Positions 16,753 to 24,588 of a stretch of DNA of 64,000 nucleotides are shown piece after piece. A program made the position numbers and the translations under genes. Origin of the DNA: [Clostridium] citroniae WAL-17108 (GTDB taxonomy: Bacteria > Bacillota > Clostridia > Lachnospirales > Lachnospiraceae); the NCBI RefSeq assembly GCF_000233455.1, contig NZ_JH376426.1:118496-182495 (forward strand), given 5' to 3'. Every line of letters starts with the position of its first letter. The stretch's first letter is position 1. Below the pieces are notes generated by a model, which saw only the letters and a list, made by a program, of their open reading frames with translations, was not told where the DNA came from and ran no database searches.

Positions 16753-17002
16753 TAATATACTGTATTGGGTTTTACCATACCAGGCCCTGTACTGTGTTAA
16801 CCTGATCTTCATCTGTCAATTACCTCAATTCCCTATGGGCAGCATCATTATCTTCCTGATGAACCCATTTATCCGGATGGATCCGCACGCGAATCCAGAG
16901 GTTATCGTACCACGTTTTGTGCAGCCTGTCAAGCAGCCCTTCCAATCCTCCAGTTCTTGTGTTACACTGTAAATATAAATATAAAATCAAGGAGGTACCA
17001 CC

Positions 17003-17227
17003 ATGAGAAAACTCATCCGCTGTGCAAACCAGTACATCTGGGAATCCGACTGGAAATTCATCAGCCTGCTGAAGTTCTGCCTTTTGTCCCTGGGTATATG
17101 CATTGGACTGCGTATTCCCAACCCCAAGAAGAAAACTGTGTTTACCATAGCCGCCATTACATTCATGGTGAGCTACATTCCGCTCATGGCGCGTTTTGTC
17201 CAAATTCTGTGCGCGGATGAGGAATAG
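17003..17227 (+). CDS. Small conserved membrane protein, 74 aa
   Basis: A 74-residue protein begins MRKLIRCANQYIWESDWKFI and has two hydrophobic segments (FCLLSLGICIGLRIP and VFTIAAITFMVSYIPLMARF). An ideal AAGGAGG lies at 16990-16996, seven bases before the ATG. Similar small proteins occur in many Lachnospiraceae and are sometimes labelled phosphate-transporter permeases, a name without support here. Its function is unknown. It is transcribed toward, and convergent with, the hydrolase gene at 17264. Confidence 0.75.
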   Translation: MRKLIRCANQYIWESDWKFISLLKFCLLSLGICIGLRIPNPKKKTVFTIAAITFMVSYIPLMARFVQILCADEE

Positions 17228-17263
17228 CGGCTCACCCATAAGATCTGCATTTGATCTACCTGC

Positions 17264-18562
17264 CTACAGCTTCACTGCTTCAGGGTATCTTAGGGTCTTA
17301 GCGCACACATTCAGTTTCTCCAGACGGCGCACCACCTCCCCGGTACACTCCCATCCGCTGTGGAACAGAATGACCTCCCGGGCCCTGATCCTGCTGCAGA
17401 GAGCTACAACATCATCATCATCCATGTGCACCTTAAACACGATCTTTTCTCCTATTGCCCTGATCTTACACTGTTCTCTACAGGTCTTGTCCAGAACCGC
17501 GTATCCCATTGTTCCCAGGGCGGCATGGCCTGTGATGATGATCTTATTACCGTAGTCCCCTTTAAGAAATTCATAATATTCAAGACTTACCGGAGTTGTG
17601 ATCATTCCATCCGGTGTCAGATACACGGCAGCCCCTTCTGATCTAAGGGCTACCTTTCGTTCTTCCCCGGAACGTATGATTGTCACCTCAGGCCCTGAGC
17701 GCCCTTCCATCCCCGGCTTAATCCACCGGGTCTGACCTGACAGTTCCATCCGGCTGTCCGCCACTGACTGCTCCGCATACAATCTGATTCCGGGCAGGTT
17801 CTTTTCCAGATATATCAGTATATCTATACCCCGCCCTTTGGATGGGACAGGTAAAAGGACTTTCCCACCCGAGTGTACGGTTTCCAGTATGGAGTCTAAT
17901 AGCGCCCGGTACTGATGGGCCTGGTTCATAACATTCCCTGCATACGCGCAGTTCATGATAGCACCATCACATGGTCCAGGCAGATCAATGGCAAGGCCTG
18001 AGGAATCCAAGCACATGTCTCCTGTATAAAGTATCTTTTTTCCTTCCAATGAGAACATATACCAGCATCCCCCCAGCACATGGCCGGAACGGCCTGCGGT
18101 CACATGGAATCCGCCGATTTCCTGCTCCCCCAGAGCGACTCGGGCATAGCGTATCTGGCCCGCTTTCTCCATCCCAAAGGGAAGAGTTCCCCCTTGGGAA
18201 TCTACATAGGACATCCACTTATTAATAAATCCGGGAACCTGGTCCAAAGTCTCAGCAGTCCCGTACACCAGTCCCTCATACCCCAGCTCATACAAAAGAG
18301 GAAGTGCCGCTACATGGTCCTCGTGACAGTGGGACAGGAACACTGCTTGAATGCGTGATACGATCTCCCTGGTCAGCTCCGGATAAAAGCCCACACTGTC
18401 CCCGCAGATCTCCCGCTTCACGCCACAGTCCAGCAATATATATCCACCCCTAATCCCTATGAGATGGCAGTTTCTCCCATTCTCTCCGCTTCCGCCAAAA
18501 GATGACAGGTAAATTCCTTCCTCCGTCATATCTTCATCATCTTTTTTCATTCTCTTCCACAT
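17264..18562 (-). CDS. MBL-fold metallohydrolase, beta-CASP/RNase J-like
   Basis: The 432-residue protein has a metallo-beta-lactamase core with FLSHCHEDH (His78, His80, Asp82, His83), a further metal His in SGHVLGG and the Asp in YTGDMCLDS. A middle insertion and a C-terminal IITGHAALGTMGYAVLD/ILFHSG region fit the beta-CASP subgroup of RNA- or DNA-cleaving hydrolases. It is much shorter than RNase J and lacks its C-terminal domain, so an RNA target is only inferred. Starts at residues 6 or 12 are possible alternatives. It closes the DASS operon, 46 bases after the phosphoglycerate-mutase-like gene, where an mRNA-processing or hydrolytic role is equally possible. Confidence 0.75.
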   Translation of the reverse strand: MWKRMKKDDEDMTEEGIYLSSFGGSGENGRNCHLIGIRGGYILLDCGVKREICGDSVGFYPELTREIVSRIQAVFLSHCHEDHVAALPLLYELGYEGLVYGTAETLDQVPGFINKWMSYVDSQGGTLPFGMEKAGQIRYARVALGEQEIGGFHVTAGRSGHVLGGCWYMFSLEGKKILYTGDMCLDSSGLAIDLPGPCDGAIMNCAYAGNVMNQAHQYRALLDSILETVHSGGKVLLPVPSKGRGIDILIYLEKNLPGIRLYAEQSVADSRMELSGQTRWIKPGMEGRSGPEVTIIRSGEERKVALRSEGAAVYLTPDGMITTPVSLEYYEFLKGDYGNKIIITGHAALGTMGYAVLDKTCREQCKIRAIGEKIVFKVHMDDDDVVALCSRIRAREVILFHSGWECTGEVVRRLEKLNVCAKTLRYPEAVKL

Positions 18563-18608
18563 CCTTATTTCATATTTCTTTCATCTGTCCTTGTGACGGG
18601 CCACTGGC

Positions 18609-19868
18609 TCATGCACCATATTTCCTGGTAAGTTCCAGGTAATCCATTATGGTAGCCATGAACTGGCTTCCCGTGTATTGATTCAGGATGCCTCCGGCAC
18701 AAGCCCTTTCCCCAAACAGCTCCACCCCGTCCCGGCGCACACCGGGACCTGCCAGGAATGAGGGTACCGGGTCTGCAGAATGTTCCCGTTGACAGCAGGG
18801 TGTGGAATGATCGGCTGTCATCCCATAGTAACAGTCTTCCTCCCCTATCTGCTCCAGCCAGCAGGAAAACATCCGGTCCACCTTTTCTATGATTTCAGCC
18901 TTCCTGTAAGGAAGGTTATCATGGCCGCATAAATCCGTACCTTTTACATGGACCACCACCAGGTCATAATCCTTTAACAGCTTAACCGCTAGTCGGGCTT
19001 TGCCCATATGGTCTGTGTCAAACCCTCCGGTAAATCCATCTTCCCGATAACCGTCAAATCCGCACATCCTGCCGATTCCGGTAATTGTGGAATCACCGGC
19101 GATCACAGCAACCCTGGCGCCCGGATACCGGTCTGTAAAGGGCGGAAGCACCATGGCCTTTCCGCATCCCCTTGTTAATATAAAGTTAGCCGGAAGCAGG
19201 CCCCGTTCTACCCTCTGCCTGTTGATATCGCTTTTCTCCCAGATACGATGTATTTGCTGCTGGAATTTCCACAGGATATCTGCGGTCCGTTTATTCCCGG
19301 CATCCTTAAGATCTTGAGGACGTATGACTGCTTCCCCTTCCCTGGCAGTACCAGGGTCTGTATCAGGAACGCTCCACCCCAATCCGCTTCCCCGTATCAC
19401 CATGGCCAGACGATGCTCTGTCAGCGGCTTTAAGATCAAGCGGCAGCCGTCTACTTCAAGTCCGTTCACCTCTTCCACCAAACCCGCTATATCCCGGGGA
19501 TCTGAGATCCTTCCCGACCTTCTGTCAATCACCTTAAGATCTTGATCTACAGTGGCAAGATTCCCTCTAAATGCAACATCTCCCAGTTTAAGGGTCATAC
19601 CTGCGCTATAGGCCTCAATGGACCCTCTACCCGTGTAATACGGCTCAGGATCATAACCAAATAGGCACAGATGTCCCCAGTCAGTACCGCACCTGGCCCC
19701 CGGGCGGTAGGGATGCACAAGGCCGGTCATTCCTCTCCTGCACAGTTCATCCAACACAGGGGTTCTGGCATATTCCAGCGGAGTTTTTCCATTCAGTTCA
19801 TCCACTGGACGGTCCCCAAGACCATCTGCAATGAGCATGATACCTTTGCGCTTTAATCTCCCTGTCAC
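18609..19868 (-). CDS. ApgM-like phosphoglycerate mutase/alkaline-phosphatase-superfamily enzyme
   Basis: The 419-residue protein aligns in outline with cofactor-independent phosphoglycerate mutases of the archaeal type: IADGLGDRP with metal Asp15, GYDPEPYYTGRGSIEAYSAG, TDLCGHDNLPYRKAEIIEKV and ADHSTPCC near the end. The nucleophile position, normally Ser in GSD, is Thr62 in GTDWGHL. Thr nucleophiles are known in phosphodiesterases and phosphonoacetate hydrolase of the same superfamily, so the enzyme may not be a mutase. The GTG at 19868 follows GGGAGGG and overlaps the stop of the preceding gene (GTGA), giving translational coupling. Confidence 0.75.
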   Translation of the reverse strand: MTGRLKRKGIMLIADGLGDRPVDELNGKTPLEYARTPVLDELCRRGMTGLVHPYRPGARCGTDWGHLCLFGYDPEPYYTGRGSIEAYSAGMTLKLGDVAFRGNLATVDQDLKVIDRRSGRISDPRDIAGLVEEVNGLEVDGCRLILKPLTEHRLAMVIRGSGLGWSVPDTDPGTAREGEAVIRPQDLKDAGNKRTADILWKFQQQIHRIWEKSDINRQRVERGLLPANFILTRGCGKAMVLPPFTDRYPGARVAVIAGDSTITGIGRMCGFDGYREDGFTGGFDTDHMGKARLAVKLLKDYDLVVVHVKGTDLCGHDNLPYRKAEIIEKVDRMFSCWLEQIGEEDCYYGMTADHSTPCCQREHSADPVPSFLAGPGVRRDGVELFGERACAGGILNQYTGSQFMATIMDYLELTRKYGA

Positions 19869-20602
19869 ATCTGTCCCTCCCTTGCTTTTTTCAGCCTGTC
19901 GGTCATAACAGCCAGTCCCGGCACCAGACAGATTACCCATACCGCTGCCTTTCCCGCCATAGATGCAGTAAAAGGCACATCATATGTGAAGTCCAGGTTT
20001 ACCGTACCTGCGGGAGCAATTCCCTTTGACACGCCTACTGCCCTTATACCATGTTCCTCTGATAGGATAAAGTCCGCGTAGGCAGTTGGTTTTGTCACCT
20101 TGACCACCTGGTTCCCCTGGGGGAGCTCAATGGTCAAGGTGTATTTTCCTATCTTTTCAGGAAAGTAATTGGTAAACTTGTAGGAGATCGGGTAATCCTC
20201 TCCTCCATTGACATCTGCTACCTTCTTGCTGCTATAGAAACCAGGACATAAAAACTGTGCTGTCAGCGCCGCACTGCTGTCCTTGTCCGCTGCCTTGATC
20301 CTATAAAATCCCACACTTCCAACAGAGACCGGCTCCATGTTTACACCTTCCAGATTTTGGCCTGAAACCTCCCCAAAAGGCTCCATATCCTTAACAGAAG
20401 AGATCACATACAGATACCCCTCCTGATCCGGCTCCCCCTCCAGCTGGATGGTAAGAATACCGTCTTTTGTACCAGAGGGCTTAAATGTCTCTTGATAAGA
20501 GGACAGGGAAACATATTCCTCTGCCTGTACCTGAAAGGAGGCAACAAATATTCCTATTAAGATTCCTGTCATCAGCGCTGCTGTTTTCATTCTTTTTTTC
20601 AT
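19865..20602 (-). CDS. Exported protein with C-terminal membrane anchor, unknown function
   Basis: The 245-residue protein has a signal peptide (MKKRMKTAALMTGILIGIFV..., likely cleaved after VQA near residue 27), a beta-rich domain without cysteine pairs or catalytic motifs I recognise, and a C-terminal hydrophobic anchor (KAAVWVICLVPGLAVM) with a short basic tail. The ATG at 20602 follows GGAGGGAATG; the longer frame overlaps the transporter gene. It lies between the DASS transporter and the ApgM-like enzyme and overlaps the latter by 4 bases. A role as an extracellular accessory to the transporter is an inference. Confidence 0.7.
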   Translation of the reverse strand: MKKRMKTAALMTGILIGIFVASFQVQAEEYVSLSSYQETFKPSGTKDGILTIQLEGEPDQEGYLYVISSVKDMEPFGEVSGQNLEGVNMEPVSVGSVGFYRIKAADKDSSAALTAQFLCPGFYSSKKVADVNGGEDYPISYKFTNYFPEKIGKYTLTIELPQGNQVVKVTKPTAYADFILSEEHGIRAVGVSKGIAPAGTVNLDFTYDVPFTASMAGKAAVWVICLVPGLAVMTDRLKKAREGQM

Positions 20603-20613
20603 CACATTCCCTC

Positions 20614-22092
20614 CTATACAAGACCTACAATCCTGAACCAGGTGAAATACGCCACCCCTAATATCAGCCATTTTGCCAACAGGACCAGCATGCCATAGAT
20701 AAACTGATCTTTTACTGAGAAATAACCGGTGCTGTAGAAAATAAGATTGGGCTTGCAGTGGGGCGGCAGTGTAATACTGTCACAGATAGTAAAGCAGGCC
20801 GGCAATGCCAGAAGCAGAGGATTCACACCCAGGTTCCCTGCCAGAATGATAATAGCCGGAAGCAGGATGACAACCCTTACATTTTTGCTGGTAAACACCA
20901 GATGGCTGAAACTGGCAACAAACATTACGATCATATAAAGTGTAAACGGATTAGCTGATTCCAGATTAAATTTATCAAATACCGTATTAAGAAGAAAGGA
21001 AGCCGCACCTGACGCATCCAGCGAAAGCCCTACTGCATATGCCCCTGCGGAGAATACCATCAGGTCCCACGGGATCTTTGTCTCTTTCCAGTTGAGGATT
21101 CCTACATAAGGAAGGAAAAACAGGGCAGATGCCAGCAATGCTACCATGACTAGACTGATCTGGAACCCGAACAGTTGGATATGATGTCCGTCTGTTGCCC
21201 ACAGGAATACGGTAAGGGCAAAAATGCACAAGGCCTTTATCTCATTCCTACTGATCGGTCCCATCTCCTTTAGCTGGTCCTTCAGGGACTGGGCACCTGA
21301 GTCGCCGGCACCTGAGGGCGGAGCCTTAACCTCGCTCTTAAACAGAATATTTCCTATGATGATGGAAGCGATCAGTGTCAGGATTGCTATGGGCATACTG
21401 GCAATAAACCATTCTCCCCAGGTCACGTTTACATTTGCCATGCTTAGGATATATCCCACTGCCAGAATCTGGGGAGCTGTGGCTGTAAGGATGCCACTGG
21501 TTGAAATATTATTAAAATGGATCTCCTGTATCATCAGCTGTTTGCCAAAATTGCTCTTGCCAGGCACTGCCTGATATACATTCAGAACCATAAGGCATAT
21601 GGGCAGAAGCATGGCTGCCCGGGCGGTGGTGGACGGAACCACAAATGCCAACAGTAGATTTACCACGCCCAGGGAGATCAACGCCTTTTTAGCCGTTGTG
21701 CCAAACCGTGAAACAATGAACAGAGCCATCCTTTTTGCAAAACCAGACTTCTCCATTCCAGATGTAATGATAAATGCGGACAACATCAGCCAGATCACAT
21801 CCTGTCCAAACACAGCCAGTGTATCCTTCTGTGTCCATCCGCCTGTAAATACAAGAAGAACGATCGCCAAAAGAGCTGCGGCATAGGTGGGCACTGCCTG
21901 TGTAACCCAGAGCACAAACACCATGCCAAACACGGACAGTGACGCCTTTCCCTGAAGCGTCATCTGTATTGGTGTATCCATTGTGTAAATGAGTGCAAAG
22001 ACAAGAAGCGCAACCGCGATTCCCATGATTTTCATCCATTCCTCAAAGGACAATCTTCTCTTTTCCTTTTTCACCCCTGAAGAAACCTCCAT
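20614..22092 (-). CDS. DASS-family sodium/anion symporter (SLC13/CitT-like)
   Basis: The 492-residue membrane protein has 11-13 hydrophobic segments and the DASS markers VPSTTARAAMLLPICLMV (first substrate loop) and CDSITLPPHCKPN (second loop). The family moves di- and tricarboxylates, sulfate and related anions with sodium or in exchange. It is the first gene of an operon with an exported protein, a phosphatase-superfamily enzyme and an MBL hydrolase, and is divergent from a LysR gene. The substrate is most likely an organic anion, possibly phosphorylated or phosphonylated; this is inference from neighbours. Confidence 0.87.
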   Translation of the reverse strand: MEVSSGVKKEKRRLSFEEWMKIMGIAVALLVFALIYTMDTPIQMTLQGKASLSVFGMVFVLWVTQAVPTYAAALLAIVLLVFTGGWTQKDTLAVFGQDVIWLMLSAFIITSGMEKSGFAKRMALFIVSRFGTTAKKALISLGVVNLLLAFVVPSTTARAAMLLPICLMVLNVYQAVPGKSNFGKQLMIQEIHFNNISTSGILTATAPQILAVGYILSMANVNVTWGEWFIASMPIAILTLIASIIIGNILFKSEVKAPPSGAGDSGAQSLKDQLKEMGPISRNEIKALCIFALTVFLWATDGHHIQLFGFQISLVMVALLASALFFLPYVGILNWKETKIPWDLMVFSAGAYAVGLSLDASGAASFLLNTVFDKFNLESANPFTLYMIVMFVASFSHLVFTSKNVRVVILLPAIIILAGNLGVNPLLLALPACFTICDSITLPPHCKPNLIFYSTGYFSVKDQFIYGMLVLLAKWLILGVAYFTWFRIVGLV

Positions 22093-22168
22093 AAATATCT
22101 TGACCTCCCGTCATTTATGTTTTATCATCTTAATAGAACTATTGGTTATATATCCGATCGGTAATTAT

Positions 22169-22197
22169 ATTATATTTCTCATTATACCATAAGTCAA
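22169..22197 (-). promoter_or_regulatory. Promoter of the DASS operon
   Basis: On the minus strand TTGACT (22192-22197) and TATAAT (22169-22174) are 17 bases apart. The symmetric core CCGATCGG lies just downstream at 22154-22161 and is a candidate LysR contact site. Confidence 0.65.
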
Positions 22198-22249
22198 ATT
22201 CCCTTTTTGTCGTCATCATATAACTTTTTGTAATATAGGGAGGTATTCC

Positions 22250-23140
22250 ATGGACATACATAAGATCTTCAGTTTCTGCGCAGTGGTCGATCAGGGAAGC
22301 CTTTCCCAGGCAGCTAAAGCCCTTTACTGCTCACAGCCCGCCCTTTCCAAACAGATCCACTCCCTGGAAGCGGAAATCGGCTACCCACTGTTTGACCGTA
22401 CAGGCAAGAAGATGGCCCTGAATAAGAACGGACAGCTTCTGTATCAGTTCGGCCGTCATCTGGAAAAGGATTTTAATCAGCTGAAAGCTGACCTGTATTC
22501 ATCCAACCATTCCTATGGGCATGAGATCAGTTTTGGAGCCACCAACTTTATCGGTATCTATCTGCTTCCTCCCATACTCAGTGGTTTCAAAAAACAGTAT
22601 CCCGATATACCGATAAATTTTACAGTGAACTTTTTTCCTAATATCCTGAACATGCTGGACCAGGACGTGATCAGTTTTGCCATCATTCCCGAGGATGAGG
22701 AAACCACCCAGAATCCCGGCTATATCTGCAGGCCCTTCTATGATGACGAGATGCGTGTGGTCTTCCCTCCCTCCCATCCTCTCAGCGGCAAAAAACAGAT
22801 TATGCCTGAGGATCTCCTTGATTATCCCTTCCTGATCTCCCAGATCCAGTCAGCCACAAGGAAATTTGTGCTCTCACGGCTGCAGTCCTATGGGATTCAC
22901 CTTGGAAATGTACTCAATATGTACAATACTGAGGCCATTAAGCAGGGGATCCTTAATGGGATGGGAATTTCCGTGCTATCCAGGTACTCTGTATTAAACG
23001 AGGAACAGAATGGGCGAATCTGCACCATGCCTTTGCAGGGAATCGATATTATGCGCAGGCTCTACTTTATCCATAAGAAATCCCACATTCTCTCCAAGGA
23101 GGAAATGCTGTTCATCAATTCCTTTTTTAAGGAAGCATGA
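22250..23140 (+). CDS. LysR-family transcriptional regulator
   Basis: This 296-residue regulator has an HTH (FSFCAVVDQGSLSQAAKALY, CSQPALSKQIHSLEAEIG; about 6-60) and a LysR effector domain (about 90-290). AGGGAGG precedes the ATG. It is divergent from the DASS operon with 157 bases between the starts, so it very probably controls that operon in response to the transported anion. Confidence 0.92.
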   Translation: MDIHKIFSFCAVVDQGSLSQAAKALYCSQPALSKQIHSLEAEIGYPLFDRTGKKMALNKNGQLLYQFGRHLEKDFNQLKADLYSSNHSYGHEISFGATNFIGIYLLPPILSGFKKQYPDIPINFTVNFFPNILNMLDQDVISFAIIPEDEETTQNPGYICRPFYDDEMRVVFPPSHPLSGKKQIMPEDLLDYPFLISQIQSATRKFVLSRLQSYGIHLGNVLNMYNTEAIKQGILNGMGISVLSRYSVLNEEQNGRICTMPLQGIDIMRRLYFIHKKSHILSKEEMLFINSFFKEA

Positions 23141-23184
23141 TAAACCTAGAACAAAACGAACATAAATAACAAAAGAGTGAAAAA

Positions 23185-23228
23185 AAAACTGCGCATCCAT
23201 GGTCTTTCAACCATGATTGCGCAGTTTT
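23185..23228. terminator. Bidirectional terminator between lysR and tuf
   Basis: The stem AAAACTGCGCA/TGCGCAGTTTT (23185-23195 with 23218-23228) encloses an inner CATGGT/ACCATG stem. A-runs and T-runs on both sides allow it to end both the lysR gene (+) and the str operon (-). Confidence 0.85.
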
Positions 23229-23285
23229 CATATACGTTTGGACACAATATCTATTCAGATATACCTATACAGGCAAAGTTATCAA

Positions 23286-24479
23286 TTACTCGATAACGCT
23301 TACAACTCTACCAGAACCAACGGTTCTTCCGCCTTCACGGATAGCGAAACGAAGACCCTGCTCCATAGCTACTGGATGAATCAGCTCTACGGTCATCTCT
23401 ACGTTATCGCCAGGCATACACATCTCGGTACCAGCTGGCAGCTCGCAAACGCCGGTAACGTCAGTTGTTCTGAAGTAGAACTGTGGACGATAGTTGTTGA
23501 AGAAAGGAGTATGACGGCCGCCCTCGTCCTTTGTCAGAACGTAAACCTGAGCGGTAAACTTCTTGTGGCACTTAACAGAACCTGGCTTACACAGACACTG
23601 TCCTCTTTCGATTTCAGTTCTCTGAACACCACGCAGCAGAGCGCCGATGTTGTCGCCGGCCTGAGCCTCGTCAAGCAGCTTACGGAACATCTCGATACCG
23701 GTGATAACGGACTTACGAACGTCCTCATGGATACCGATGATCTCAACTTCGTCATTCAGGTGCAGAGTTCCACGCTCTACTCTACCGGTAGCAACAGTAC
23801 CACGGCCGGTGATTGTAAATACGTCCTCTACTGGCATCAGGAATGGCTTGTCAGTCTCACGAACTGGGTCTGGTACCCACTCGTCAACAGCCTTCATGAG
23901 CTCAAGAACCTTGTCGCCCCATTCGCTGGAAGGATCTTCCAGAGCCTTCAGAGCAGAACCCTGGATAATAGGTGTGTCATCGCCTGGGAACTCATATTCA
24001 TTTAACAGTTCACGGATTTCCATATCTACTAATTCAAGCAGCTCTGGATCGTCAACCATATCACACTTGTTCATAAATACAACGATATAAGGAACGCCTA
24101 CCTGACGGGAAAGCAGGATGTGCTCTCTTGTCTGAGCCATAACACCATCGGTAGCTGCTACAACCAGGATAGCGCCGTCCATCTGGGCAGCACCAGTGAT
24201 CATGTTCTTAACGTAGTCAGCATGTCCTGGGCAGTCAACGTGTGCATAGTGTCTGTTCTCTGTCTCATACTCAACGTGAGCAGTAGAAATCGTGATTCCA
24301 CGCTCTCTCTCTTCTGGAGCTTTATCGATATTCTCGAAAGCAACTGCCTGGCCTGTACCTAATCTCTCATGCAGAGTCTTTGTGATTGCTGCGGTTAAAG
24401 TGGTTTTACCATGGTCAACGTGTCCGATGGTACCAATGTTACAATGAGGTTTGTTTCTTTCAAACTTAGCTTTAGCCAT
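23286..24479 (-). CDS. Elongation factor Tu
   Basis: The 397-residue protein is full-length EF-Tu. It has the G1 motif GHVDHGKTT, G3 DCPGHADYV, G4 NKCDMVD, switch I RGITIST, and domains 2 and 3 ending in GSGRVVSVIE. It delivers aminoacyl-tRNA to the ribosome. It is the last gene of the str operon and has an extra promoter in the fusA-tuf gap. Its codon use is strongly biased, like the other ribosomal genes here. Confidence 0.98.
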   Translation of the reverse strand: MAKAKFERNKPHCNIGTIGHVDHGKTTLTAAITKTLHERLGTGQAVAFENIDKAPEERERGITISTAHVEYETENRHYAHVDCPGHADYVKNMITGAAQMDGAILVVAATDGVMAQTREHILLSRQVGVPYIVVFMNKCDMVDDPELLELVDMEIRELLNEYEFPGDDTPIIQGSALKALEDPSSEWGDKVLELMKAVDEWVPDPVRETDKPFLMPVEDVFTITGRGTVATGRVERGTLHLNDEVEIIGIHEDVRKSVITGIEMFRKLLDEAQAGDNIGALLRGVQRTEIERGQCLCKPGSVKCHKKFTAQVYVLTKDEGGRHTPFFNNYRPQFYFRTTDVTGVCELPAGTEMCMPGDNVEMTVELIHPVAMEQGLRFAIREGGRTVGSGRVVSVIE

Positions 24480-24547
24480 TTTATAACGTCCTCCTTAATT
24501 TGCGCCCTGTATAATGGGCTATTATAGTTAATGTCAGGCTATCAATC

Positions 24548-24576
24548 ATTATATTCCATTTTCCCTTGATTTACAA
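24548..24576 (-). promoter_or_regulatory. Internal promoter for tuf
   Basis: On the minus strand TTGTAA (24571-24576) and TATAAT (24548-24553) are 17 bases apart in the 109-base gap between fusA and tuf. It would allow extra tuf expression. Confidence 0.5.
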
Positions 24577-24588
24577 GCCTTTTGTTAA

